A stretch of DNA of 64,000 nucleotides from Nocardioides nitrophenolicus. Its GTDB lineage: Bacteria; Actinomycetota; Actinomycetes; Propionibacteriales; Nocardioidaceae. The translations under genes were made by a program, and so were the position numbers. Position 1 is the first letter of the stretch. Each line of letters begins with the position of its first letter. Location of the stretch: NCBI RefSeq assembly GCF_016907515.1, contig NZ_JAFBBY010000001.1, positions 4,526,001 through 4,590,000 on the forward strand, written 5' to 3'. A model generated the notes under the pieces. The model ran no database searches. It worked only from the letters and a program-made list of their open reading frames with translations, and was not told where the DNA came from. Positions 39,005 through 47,003 of this stretch are shown here, one piece after another.

Positions 39005-40143
39005 CGGTCGGGGTCAACCTCGTCGGCGACTTCAGCGCCGTCCACGGCCTCGCCGAGGCGTCGCGCCGCGTCGTCGACGCGCTCGTCCTGGCCGGCGTCG
39101 ACGTCTCGATCGTCGACGCGCGCAGTGGAGCCCCTCGCGACCCCAGCCGTCGCAGCGCCGCCCTCGACGCGCTGCCGACGGGCAAGCGCCACCCCATCGA
39201 CCTGGTGCTGCTCAACGTCAACGAGATGAAGACGCTCACCGACGCCGAGCTCGACCGCTACACGATCGGCCTGTGGTACTGGGAGCTGCTCGAGCTCGAC
39301 GCGGCTCACCTCACCCAGTACGACCGCGTGGACGAGGTCTGGGCGGCGTCGGACCTGGTGGCCGGCACCTTCCGGGCCCTCGGCAGCAAGCCGGTGCGGA
39401 TGATCCCGGCCGTCGTCCCGCCGGTCGAGGCACCACCCCTGGACCCGGAGATCGCCCGTCTTCCCGACGGGCTGCGGGTGCTCTTCACCTTCGACGCCAA
39501 CTCGAGCGTGGCGCGCAAGAACCCGTTCGCGTGCGTCGAGGCGTTCCGGCGCGCGTTCGGCCCCGGTGAGCGGGGCAGCAGCGCCCACCTGGTCGTGAAG
39601 GCGCTGTCCAGCGACAACTACCCGGGCCTGTCCGGCGAGCTGGCCGAGGCCGTCGCCTCCGTCGCCGGCACGCTGATCAGCGACGACCTGCCGCGGCCCC
39701 AGATGGACGCGCTGCTCGATTCGTGCGACATCTACCTCTCGCTGCATCGGTCCGAGGGCTTCGGCCTCGGGATGGCCGAGGCGATGAGTCTCGGCAAGGC
39801 GGTCGTCGCGACGGCGTTCGGTGGCAACACGTCCTTCATGACGATGGACACCGCCGGTCTGGTCGGCTTCGACATGCGCGAGATCGTCGAGGCCGACCAC
39901 GTGCTCCAGCCGGCCTACCGGCGGGTCTACCGGCCCGGCCGGTGGTGGGCGGAGCCCGATGTCGACCAGGCCGCAGCCTGGCTGCGGCTGCTCGCCGACG
40001 ACCCGGACCTGCGCCGGGCGATGGGGGAGCGCGCCGCGACCCACATCCGCGAGGTCGCCGGCCCGCTCGCGGTCGGCCGGGCGATGGCGACGCGGCTCGC
40101 GGAGATCGCGGCGGAGACGGCGACGGCCCCCGCCTCGTCGTGA
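39001..40143 (+). CDS. Glycosyltransferase family 4 (GT1-like group)
   Basis: 380 aa. The N-terminus VGVNLVGDFSAVHGLAEASRRVVDALVLAGVDVSIVD is the pattern of GT4 enzymes acting on a lipid-linked glycan. LRVLFTFDANSSVARKNPFACVEAFRRAF starts the donor domain, and LSLHRSEGFGLGMAEAMSLGKAVVATAFGGNTSFM contains the E-x7-E motif. LWYWELLEL in the middle matches relatives often seen in cell-surface polysaccharide loci. GTG 39001 overlaps the coiled-coil gene by 4 nt. It is the last gene of this plus-strand operon, convergent with the GDP-sugar genes. Confidence 0.88.
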   Translation: MTVGVNLVGDFSAVHGLAEASRRVVDALVLAGVDVSIVDARSGAPRDPSRRSAALDALPTGKRHPIDLVLLNVNEMKTLTDAELDRYTIGLWYWELLELDAAHLTQYDRVDEVWAASDLVAGTFRALGSKPVRMIPAVVPPVEAPPLDPEIARLPDGLRVLFTFDANSSVARKNPFACVEAFRRAFGPGERGSSAHLVVKALSSDNYPGLSGELAEAVASVAGTLISDDLPRPQMDALLDSCDIYLSLHRSEGFGLGMAEAMSLGKAVVATAFGGNTSFMTMDTAGLVGFDMREIVEADHVLQPAYRRVYRPGRWWAEPDVDQAAAWLRLLADDPDLRRAMGERAATHIREVAGPLAVGRAMATRLAEIAAETATAPASS

Positions 40144-40174
40144 GGCAGGGGCCGCGTACGGTCCGTCGTTCCGC

Positions 40175-41113
40175 TCAGCTCTGCTGGTCGAGCCGCGCGA
40201 GGTCGGCGTCGACCATCTCGGCGACCATGTCCTCGAACGAGATCTCCGGGGCCCAGCCCAGCTCCGCGGCGGCCTTGGCCGCGTTGCCGCGCCGGTCCGG
40301 CGCATCGGTCGGTCGGAGCAGGTCGTCGTCGACCTCGACGTGATCGCGCCAGTTCTCGATGCCGACGTGGGCGAACGCCGCGGCCACGAAGTCGGCGACG
40401 CTGCGGCTGGTGCCGGTGGCGATCACGAAGTCGTCGGCGACCTCGTGTCGCGCGACCAGGCGGAGCGCGCGCACCACGTCGAGGGCGTGCCCCCAGTCGC
40501 GGCGGGCGTCGAGGTTGCCGAGCGTCAGTGGCTCGGACGAGCCGCGGGCGATCTGGGCGACCGCCTTGGTGATCCGCCGGGTGACGAAGACGTCGGGACG
40601 TCGTACGGACTCGTGGTTGAACAGGATCACCGAGCTGATCGAGACCCCGAGGTCGCGGTAGAACTGCACGGCCTCGTGCGCCACGGCCTTCGAGAGCCCG
40701 TACGGGTTGCGCGGGCGGATCGGCGTGGTCTCGTCCTGCAGGGTCACGTCCTCGGTGAAGATCTCCGAGCTGCTGGCGTGCACGATCCGGGCCTTGGGGG
40801 CGTGCTCACGCACCGCCTCGACGACCCGGACCAGACCGAGGAAGTTGATGTCCAGGGTCAGCTCGGTGGCCTCCCAGGAGCGGGCGACCGAGGACAGCCC
40901 GGCGAGGTGGTAGACCTCGTCGGGAACCACCTCGGCCACGGCGCGATCGACGTCCTCGCCCGACCGCAGGTCGACCTGCAGACGCTGGACGCCGTCGGGG
41001 ATCCAGCCGTCGTCGGCGGCGAGGCCGAAGACCTCGACGCCCTCAGCGAGGAGCTGCTCCGCCAGATAGCCACCGTCCTGGCCGGTGATACCGGTGATCA
41101 GGGCGCGGGTCAT
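40175..41113 (-). CDS. GDP-mannose 4,6-dehydratase family protein, probably GDP-6-deoxy-4-ketomannose reductase (RMD-like)
   Basis: 312 aa, extended SDR. NAD(P)-binding GITGQDGGYL (8-17) is close to that of the neighbouring Gmd. The catalytic set is VHASSSEIFT plus NPYGLSKAVAHE (Tyr and Lys of YxxxK). It is shorter than Gmd and diverges in the nucleotide-sugar region, as RMD does. RMD reduces GDP-4-keto-6-deoxymannose to GDP-D-rhamnose. Alternatives are GDP-fucose synthase or another dehydratase. It begins 3 nt after the gmd stop, in one operon. Confidence 0.8.
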   Translation of the reverse strand: MTRALITGITGQDGGYLAEQLLAEGVEVFGLAADDGWIPDGVQRLQVDLRSGEDVDRAVAEVVPDEVYHLAGLSSVARSWEATELTLDINFLGLVRVVEAVREHAPKARIVHASSSEIFTEDVTLQDETTPIRPRNPYGLSKAVAHEAVQFYRDLGVSISSVILFNHESVRRPDVFVTRRITKAVAQIARGSSEPLTLGNLDARRDWGHALDVVRALRLVARHEVADDFVIATGTSRSVADFVAAAFAHVGIENWRDHVEVDDDLLRPTDAPDRRGNAAKAAAELGWAPEISFEDMVAEMVDADLARLDQQS

Positions 41114-41116
41114 CGG

Positions 41117-42097
41117 TCAGGACTTCTCGCTCAGCAGCTTCAGGTCGGACTCGACCATCATCTGGACGAGCTCCTGGAAGCCGACCTTGGGCTCCCAGCC
41201 CAGGGTCTCCTTGGCCTTCGCCGGGTCGCCGATGAGGAGGTCGACCTCGGCGGGACGGAAGAAGGCCTCGTTCTGCTCGACGTACGGAGCCCAGTCGGCG
41301 ATGCCGACGCTGTCGAACGCGATGTCGAGGAGCTCCTTGATGGAGTGCGTCTCGCCCGTCGCGATGACGTAGTCGTCGGCGGTGGGCTGCTGCAGCATGC
41401 GCCACATCGCCTCGACGTAGTCGCCCGCGAAGCCCCAGTCGCGCTGGGCGTCGAGGTTGCCCATCACGATCTTGTCCTGCAGGCCGAGCTTGATCGACGC
41501 CACGGCGAGGGACACCTTGCGGGTCACGAACTCGGGGCCCCGGCGCGGCGACTCGTGGTTGAACAGGATGCCGCTGGAGGCGTGCATGCCGTAGGACTCG
41601 CGGTAGTTGATGGTGAGGTAGTGGCCGTAGACCTTGGAGACGCCGTACGGCGAGCGCGGCCACAGCAGGGTGGTCTCCCGCTGCGGGACCTCCTGGACGC
41701 GACCGAACATCTCGGAGGACGACGCCTGGTAGAAGCGGATCTTGGAGAGGTCGCCCTGCGACCACACGCGGATCGCCTCGAGCATGTTGAGGACGCCCTT
41801 GGCGGTGACGTCGGTGGTCAGCGCCGCCTGCTCCCAGGAGTAGGCGACGAAGCTGATCGCGCCGAGGTTGTAGACCTCGTCGGGCTGCGCCGTCTGCAGG
41901 GCGCGCAGCAGGCTGGACATGTCGGTCAGGTCGCCGGGCAGCAGGGTGACACCGGGCACCGTCCGGCTGACCAGGTCGGCCTTCGGGTTGTTCTGGCCGC
42001 GGATGAGGCCGAAGACCTCGTAGCCCTTCTCGAGCAGGAGTTCGGCGAGGTACAAGCCGTCCTGGCCGGTGATTCCGGTGATGAGGGCGCGAGGCAA
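41117..42097 (-). CDS. gmd: GDP-mannose 4,6-dehydratase
   Basis: 326 aa. Extended SDR with GITGQDGLYLAELLLEKGYEV, the Gmd-specific PDEVYNLGAISFV, YQASSSEMFG and RSPYGVSKVYGHYLT (catalytic Tyr and Lys), FNHESPRRGPEFVTRKVS and GNLDAQRDWGFAGDYVEAMW. It makes GDP-4-keto-6-deoxy-D-mannose, which the neighbouring enzyme likely reduces. TTG 42097 was chosen because GGAG lies 6 nt upstream; ATG 42139 has no ribosome binding site. A -10 TAGACT on the minus strand at 42156-42151 gives a leader of about 46 nt. Confidence 0.93.
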   Translation of the reverse strand: MPRALITGITGQDGLYLAELLLEKGYEVFGLIRGQNNPKADLVSRTVPGVTLLPGDLTDMSSLLRALQTAQPDEVYNLGAISFVAYSWEQAALTTDVTAKGVLNMLEAIRVWSQGDLSKIRFYQASSSEMFGRVQEVPQRETTLLWPRSPYGVSKVYGHYLTINYRESYGMHASSGILFNHESPRRGPEFVTRKVSLAVASIKLGLQDKIVMGNLDAQRDWGFAGDYVEAMWRMLQQPTADDYVIATGETHSIKELLDIAFDSVGIADWAPYVEQNEAFFRPAEVDLLIGDPAKAKETLGWEPKVGFQELVQMMVESDLKLLSEKS

Positions 42098-42239
42098 GGT
42101 GGTCTCCGTTCCGTTGGGGCGTCCGAGGTGCCGGACCATGGACGCGCGGCAGTCTACGGGCCGCGCGAGTGAGCGTGAACTCGTCGCGCTCCGTCGGGGC
42201 GCCGGTCACGACGGTTCGGCCGCGGCGCGTGCGGCTCGG

Positions 42240-42251
42240 TAGCCTCCCCGC
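42240..42251 (+). promoter_or_regulatory. Leaderless promoter -10 box of the TIGR03936 gene
   Basis: TAGCCT (42240-42245) lies 6 nt before GTG 42252 with no ribosome binding site. Confidence 0.45.
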
Positions 42252-42971
42252 GTGGCTCGACAGCAACCCGAACAGCAGGCACCGCCGGTCCAGCGGATCC
42301 GGATCCGGTACGCCAAGCGCGGTCGGCTGCGCTTCACCAGCCACCGCGACGTCAGCCGCGCGATCGAGCGGGCCGTCGTCCGGGCCGGCATCCCGATGGC
42401 GTACTCCTCGGGCTTCCACCCCCACCCCCGGATCTCGTACGCCGGCGCCTCGCCGACCGGCGCCGCCAGCGAGTCGGAGTACGTCGAGCTGGGCCTGGCC
42501 GAGGTGCGGGAGCCGGGAGCCGTGGGAGCGGCGCTGGACGCCGTGCTGCCCGACGGGCTCGACGTCGTGGTCGCGGTCGACGCGGCCGCGACGACCGCCG
42601 GCTCGCTCGCGGACCTGCTCACCGCCAGCCACTGGCTGATCGACCTCGGGGGAGCGGCGCCCGAGGTGGCCCGCACCGCGGTCGAGGCGTTCTTGGCCAC
42701 CGACTCGGTGACGGTCGAGCGGATGACCAAGAAGGGGCTGCGCTCCTTCGACTGCCGCGCGGCGGTGGTGCGGCTGCGGGTCACCCCGGAGGGCGACCTG
42801 GACCTCCTCCTCGAGCACACCGTGCCCGCCGTACGTCCCGACGACGTGCTCACCGGCCTGCGCGAGGTCAGCGGGCTCGAGGTCAGCGCGACCGGGCTGC
42901 TCACCCGGGTCGCCCAGGGCGTGCTGGACCGGGCCACCGAGTCGATCGGCGACCCGCTCGCGACCCGCTGA
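42252..42971 (+). CDS. TIGR03936 family (DUF2344) protein
   Basis: 239 aa. QRIRIRYAKRGRLRFTSHRDVSRAIERAVVRAGIPMAYSSGFHPHPRISYA is the family signature. The remainder is a compact alpha/beta domain. Elsewhere the family sits directly behind TIGR03960 radical SAM proteins, sometimes fused to them, and in front of RNase E/G. Here it is in front of rne but separated from its TIGR03960 partner by 16.4 kb. Its role is not established; tRNA or ribosome-linked modification has been suggested for the pair. It ends 311 bp before rne. Confidence 0.92.
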   Translation: MARQQPEQQAPPVQRIRIRYAKRGRLRFTSHRDVSRAIERAVVRAGIPMAYSSGFHPHPRISYAGASPTGAASESEYVELGLAEVREPGAVGAALDAVLPDGLDVVVAVDAAATTAGSLADLLTASHWLIDLGGAAPEVARTAVEAFLATDSVTVERMTKKGLRSFDCRAAVVRLRVTPEGDLDLLLEHTVPAVRPDDVLTGLREVSGLEVSATGLLTRVAQGVLDRATESIGDPLATR

Positions 42972-43007
42972 CGCGCCAGGGATGCCGGCTCGGTGAGGGC
43001 CGTGTGC

Positions 43008-43282
43008 GATACTCGCCACAGATTTCCACCCGCGCGCGTCCCACAGGACGGCGAGCGGAGAGATCGACGACGTTCTCGCCGGACGGCAGGTGACTGACCG
43101 CCCGGCACGGTGGAGACGGACCACCGCCCGACGCGACGCATACGGCGACCGCGGCAGGCGAGGGGCCCGACTCCGGCGACGCACGACCGCGGAGGGTGTC
43201 GTCCCACGCAGGCTTGTGGTGCCGCCCCGTGCGAGCGCCGATGACACCCCGGGCGCGAACGCCCGGGTGGAGGAGTAGCGCA
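43008..43282 (+). promoter_or_regulatory. RNase E/G promoter and long 5' leader with RBS-proximal hairpin
   Basis: GATACT (43008-43013) is a plausible -10. It gives a leader of about 260 nt with no gene in it. Just before the ribosome binding site is CCCGGGCG-CGAA-CGCCCGGG (43248-43267), an 8-bp stem with a tetraloop, followed by GGAGG. In enteric bacteria rne is autoregulated through structures in its leader; a similar role here is inferred. Confidence 0.6.
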
Positions 43283-46138
43283 ATGACCGACGCGCCCACC
43301 GAGATCCCGACCGAGACTCCCGCCGAGCGGGCCGAGCCGCCCGCGGAGACGGCGCAGGCCGAGCAGTCCCCGAAGGCGGAGAAGGCGGCGGCCAAGAAGC
43401 CCGCCAAGAAGGCGGCGGCCAAGAAGACCGCGGCGAAGAAGACGGCCGCGAAGAAGACCGCGGCCAAGAAGACGGCCGCGAAGAAGACCGCGGCGAAGAA
43501 GACCACCGCCAAGAAGACCACCGCGGCCAAGAAGACGACCGCCAGCCGGGCCAAGGCCAAGGCGGCCCCCGCACCCACCTCCGAGCAGCTCGAGCTCACG
43601 CCCGAGGCCGAGGCTCCCGAGGTGGCGGCCCCCGTCGTCGAGACGGCCGCGGCCCCGGCGACCGCGCTGCTGTTCCAGCCGCCGGTCGCGCCCGTCGAGG
43701 AGCCCGCCGCCGAGGAGGAGCCGGCCGAGGAGGAGCCCGCCGCCGAGGAGGCGCCGGCTGAGGAGCCCGCCGCCCCGGAGGAGCCGGCCGAGGAGCCGGC
43801 CGCCGAGGAGCCGGCCGCCGAGGAGCCGGCCGCCGAGAAGTCGGACGAGGAGACCGAGGACACCGACGACACCGACGACACCGAGGGCGACGAGTCCGGC
43901 TCGGGCACCGGCGCCGCGCGCCGCCGTCGCCGCCGTGGCGGCCGGCGCCGCCGCAAGCCCGCCGCCGAGGGCGAGGACGCCACCGAGGGATCCGACGCCG
44001 ACGGCGCCGAGTCCGACCAGGACGCCCAGCCCGCCGAGGGCGAGCAGTCGGCGGCCGAGGGCGACGACAGTGAGGACAGCGACGGCGCGGGCTCCGGCGG
44101 CTCTCCCTCGTCGCGCCGGCGTCGGCGCCGCCGTCGGGCCGGTGAGGGCGGCGGCGACAACGAGGGCGACGACCCCGAGAACACCGTCACCCGGGTCCGC
44201 AAGGCACGCACGTCCGAGGACGAGATCACCTCGATCTCCGGCTCGACCCGCCTCGAGGCCAAGAAGCAGCGCCGGCGCGAGGGCCGCGAGGCCGGCCGCC
44301 GACGTGCGCCGATCGTGAGCGAGGCCGAGTTCCTGGCCCGCCGCGAGTCGGTCGAGCGGGTGATGGCGGTCCGGCAGCGCAAGGACCTGACCCAGATCGC
44401 CGTCCTCGAGGACAAGGTGCTCGTCGAGCACTACGTCGCGCGCGAGTCGCAGACCTCGCTCATCGGCAACGTCTACCTCGGCCGGGTCCAGAACGTGCTG
44501 CCCTCGATGGAGGCCGCGTTCATCGACATCGGCAAGGGCCGCAACGCCGTGCTGTACGCCGGCGAGGTCAACTGGTCCGCGCTGGGCCACAAGGACGGCG
44601 AGCCGCGCAAGATCGAGTCGGTCCTGCAGTCCGGCCAGACGGTGCTGGTGCAGGTCACCAAGGACCCGATCGGCCACAAGGGAGCCCGGCTCACCAGCCA
44701 GGTCAGCCTCGCGGGCCGGTTCCTGGTCTACGTGCCCGACGGCACCACCTCCGGCATCTCCCGCAAGCTGCCCGACACCGAGCGCTCGCGGCTCAAGACC
44801 CTGCTCAAGGAGATCGTCCCCGACACCGCTGGCGTGATCGTGCGCACCGCCGCCGAGGGCGCCTCGGAGGAGGAGCTGACCCGCGACGTCGAGCGGCTCA
44901 AGGCGCGCTGGGAGGACATCGAGGGCAAGGTCGCCAAGGGCAACGCCCCCCAGCTGCTCTACGGCGAGCCGGACCTCACCCTCAAGGTGGTCCGTGACCT
45001 GTTCACCGAGGACTTCGCCAAGCTCGTCGTCCAGGGCGACGACGCCTGGTCGATGGTCAAGGACTACGTCGAGCAGGTCGCCCCCGACCTCATCGAGCGT
45101 CTCGAGCACCACCAGCCGGGTGACGGCGCGCCGGACCTGTTCTCGACGTACCGCATCGACGAGCAGATCGCCAAGGGCCTGGACCGCAAGGTCTGGCTGC
45201 CCTCCGGCGGCTCGCTGATCATCGACCGCACCGAGGCGATGACCGTCGTCGACGTCAACACCGGCAAGTTCACCGGCTCCGGCGGAAACCTCGAGGAGAC
45301 CGTCACCAAGAACAACCTCGAGGCCGCCGAGGAGATCGTCCGCCAGCTCCGGCTGCGCGACATCGGCGGCATCATCGTCGTCGACTTCATCGACATGGTG
45401 CTCGAGTCCAACCGCGACCTCGTGCTGCGCAGGCTGGTGGAGTGCCTGGGCCGCGACCGGACCCGCCACCAGGTCGCCGAGGTCACCTCGCTGGGCCTGG
45501 TCCAGATGACCCGCAAGCGGATCGGCACCGGTCTGCTCGAGGCGTTCAGCGAGAACTGCAGTCACTGCCAGGGCCGCGGCATCGTGGTCCACGACCTCCC
45601 GGTCGAGCCCAAACGCGGGGGAGGGGAGCAGCAGGAGGAGTCCCGCCGCACCAGCCGCCGCCGCAAGGGCAAGGGCGGCGCGTCGGCCGAGGCTCCGGCT
45701 GAGACGCCCAAGGCGGTTCCGTCGCCGAAGGACATCGCCGCGATGGCCAAGCCGGCCGACCACGAGCACGAGCCCGAGGCCCCGGTCGTCGACGAGGTGG
45801 TCGAGGACACCCCGGTCGTGGAGACCCCGGTCGTCGAGCCGCCGGCGGCCGCGCCCGAGCCGACGCCGGAGCCCGAGCCGACGCCCGAGCCGGAGCCCGA
45901 GCCGACGCCCGAGCCGGAGCCCGAGCCGGAGCCCGCGCCCGAGCCCGCACCCGTGGCCACCACGACCGTGGTGACCCGGACCCGCCGGCGCGCGGCCACC
46001 CGCCCCGCGGGTCCGCCGACCGAGGCCCCCGAGCCGGCTCCGGAGCCGGCCGCGGAGACCGGGGCGGACGCCGAGGCCGAGGAGCCGCACGTCGAGCACG
46101 TCCCGATCAAGCGCAAGGGCGGCTCGCGCAAGCGCTAG
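43283..46138 (+). CDS. rne: RNase E/G family endoribonuclease with long low-complexity tails
   Basis: 951 aa. The N-terminus (about 20-95) is a lysine/alanine repeat (AAKKTAAKKTAAKKT) like a histone H1 tail. A Glu/Pro/Ala-rich acidic stretch (to about 200), an Arg patch ([13 protein letters not shown]), and a second Arg cluster follow. The S1 domain starts near 388 (SLIGNVYLGRVQNVLPSMEAAFIDIG). Catalytic Asp residues lie in MTVVDVNTGK (about 655) and VVDFIDM (about 700). The Zn-link CSHCQGRG is near 760. The C-terminal tail has PEPEPTPEPEPEPE repeats. It processes and degrades RNA. Such tails are disordered; in mycobacteria they surround the core. ATG 43283 has GGAGG 9 nt upstream. Confidence 0.93.
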   Translation: MTDAPTEIPTETPAERAEPPAETAQAEQSPKAEKAAAKKPAKKAAAKKTAAKKTAAKKTAAKKTAAKKTAAKKTTAKKTTAAKKTTASRAKAKAAPAPTSEQLELTPEAEAPEVAAPVVETAAAPATALLFQPPVAPVEEPAAEEEPAEEEPAAEEAPAEEPAAPEEPAEEPAAEEPAAEEPAAEKSDEETEDTDDTDDTEGDESGSGTGAARRRRRRGGRRRRKPAAEGEDATEGSDADGAESDQDAQPAEGEQSAAEGDDSEDSDGAGSGGSPSSRRRRRRRRAGEGGGDNEGDDPENTVTRVRKARTSEDEITSISGSTRLEAKKQRRREGREAGRRRAPIVSEAEFLARRESVERVMAVRQRKDLTQIAVLEDKVLVEHYVARESQTSLIGNVYLGRVQNVLPSMEAAFIDIGKGRNAVLYAGEVNWSALGHKDGEPRKIESVLQSGQTVLVQVTKDPIGHKGARLTSQVSLAGRFLVYVPDGTTSGISRKLPDTERSRLKTLLKEIVPDTAGVIVRTAAEGASEEELTRDVERLKARWEDIEGKVAKGNAPQLLYGEPDLTLKVVRDLFTEDFAKLVVQGDDAWSMVKDYVEQVAPDLIERLEHHQPGDGAPDLFSTYRIDEQIAKGLDRKVWLPSGGSLIIDRTEAMTVVDVNTGKFTGSGGNLEETVTKNNLEAAEEIVRQLRLRDIGGIIVVDFIDMVLESNRDLVLRRLVECLGRDRTRHQVAEVTSLGLVQMTRKRIGTGLLEAFSENCSHCQGRGIVVHDLPVEPKRGGGEQQEESRRTSRRRKGKGGASAEAPAETPKAVPSPKDIAAMAKPADHEHEPEAPVVDEVVEDTPVVETPVVEPPAAAPEPTPEPEPTPEPEPEPTPEPEPEPEPAPEPAPVATTTVVTRTRRRAATRPAGPPTEAPEPAPEPAAETGADAEAEEPHVEHVPIKRKGGSRKR

Positions 46139-46148
46139 CCGCCGTGCG

Positions 46149-46188
46149 GCCGGGTCGGAGGCCCCGTTTTGGCGGATTCCGACCCGGC
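46149..46188. terminator. Hairpin after rne, overlapping the rplU promoter
   Basis: GCCGGGTCGGA, an 18-nt loop, TCCGACCCGGC: an 11-bp perfect stem 11 bp after the rne stop. The loop contains the CCGTTTTGG stretch. The loop and 3' arm overlap a TTGGCG (46169-46174) that is a likely -35 for rplU. Confidence 0.65.
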
Positions 46189-46328
46189 TGCGTAACATTG
46201 TTCGTCGGTGCGCCGCCGAGGCGTTCCGTTCTGCTGGCACCCGGCATCTCGCGAGGCGTAGCGATCGCGACGCGGGAGGATCCGCAGTGTGCCGTAGACC
46301 CAGACGTTGAACCAGAAGGAGCCCGGTG
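46169..46328 (+). promoter_or_regulatory. rplU promoter and leader
   Basis: TTGGCG (46169-46174), 18 nt, then TAACAT (46193-46198): the best sigma-A type promoter in the window after merR. The transcript would start near 46205, leaving a leader of about 120 nt before the rplU ribosome binding site AAGGAG (46316-46321). Short self-complementary segments (CTCGCGAG, GATCGCG) are present, but I cannot identify a known L21 leader. Confidence 0.55.
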
Positions 46329-46631
46329 GTGTACGCGATCGTGCGCGCAGGCGCGAAGCAGGAGAAGGTCGCTGTCGGCGACGTCATCGAGATCGACAAG
46401 GTCTCCACGCCGGTCGGCGACACCCTGACCCTGCCGGTCGTGCTCGCCGTCGACGGCGACAAGGTGACGGCCACCGGCCTCGACAAGGCGGCCGTGACGG
46501 TCGAGGTCCTCGGTGCCGCCAAGGGCCCGAAGATCGTCATCCAGAAGTACAAGAACAAGACCGGCTACAAGAAGCGCCAGGGTCACCGCCAGAAGTACAC
46601 CCAGGTCAAGGTCACCGACATCAAGCTCTGA
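46329..46631 (+). CDS. rplU: 50S ribosomal protein L21
   Basis: 100 aa. [24 protein letters not shown] at the start and [24 protein letters not shown] at the end are characteristic of bL21, which binds 23S rRNA. Two adjacent GTG codons (46326, 46329) compete; 46329 was preferred because AAGGAG lies 7 nt upstream and relatives begin (M)YAIVR. It forms an operon with rpmA and obg, the usual arrangement. Confidence 0.97.
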   Translation: MYAIVRAGAKQEKVAVGDVIEIDKVSTPVGDTLTLPVVLAVDGDKVTATGLDKAAVTVEVLGAAKGPKIVIQKYKNKTGYKKRQGHRQKYTQVKVTDIKL

Positions 46632-46665
46632 CCCCCGGTCAGCACGACACCCCAAGGACTGAAAC

Positions 46666-46920
46666 ATGGCACACAAGAAGGGCGCGGCGTCCACCAAGAA
46701 CGGCCGCGACTCCAACGCCCAGCGCCTCGGCGTGAAGCGCTTCGGCGGCCAGCTGGTCAACGCCGGCGAGATCATCGTCCGCCAGCGTGGCACCCACTTC
46801 CACCCGGGCTCCGGCGTCGGCCGTGGCGGCGACGACACGCTGTTCGCGCTGATCCCCGGTGCGGTCGAGTTCGGCCGGAAGCGCGGCCGCAAGGTCGTCA
46901 ACATCGTCCCGGGTGAGTGA
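46666..46920 (+). CDS. rpmA: 50S ribosomal protein L27
   Basis: 84 aa. [43 protein letters not shown] is the bL27 signature; the N-terminal tail reaches the peptidyl-transferase centre. There is no N-terminal cleavage extension of the Firmicutes type, as expected in actinobacteria. It lies 34 nt after rplU and is followed by a strong hairpin. Confidence 0.98.
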   Translation: MAHKKGAASTKNGRDSNAQRLGVKRFGGQLVNAGEIIVRQRGTHFHPGSGVGRGGDDTLFALIPGAVEFGRKRGRKVVNIVPGE

Positions 46921-46947
46921 GCGACGCTCACTCCGACCTGAGGCTTC

Positions 46948-46976
46948 GAAGGGCGTCCCGGTTCGGGGCGCCCTTC
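46948..46976 (+). terminator. Terminator hairpin after rpmA
   Basis: GAAGGGCGTCCCG-GTT-CGGGGCGCCCTTC, a 13-bp stem with one G-U pair and a 3-nt loop, followed by GCCCATTTCT. It is strong enough to stop or reduce read-through into obg. Confidence 0.75.
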
Positions 46977-47003
46977 GCCCATTTCTACTGAAAGACTGAT
47001 CCC

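Noticed and set aside
42098-42139. ATG 42139 as the gmd start
   Set aside because: No ribosome binding site, whereas TTG 42097 has GGAG at 6 nt and gives the standard N-terminus.
42206-46558. 1450-codon minus-strand open frame across TIGR03936, rne and rplU
   Set aside because: Low-complexity antisense translation of RNase E/G and neighbours; no start signal and no recognisable domain.
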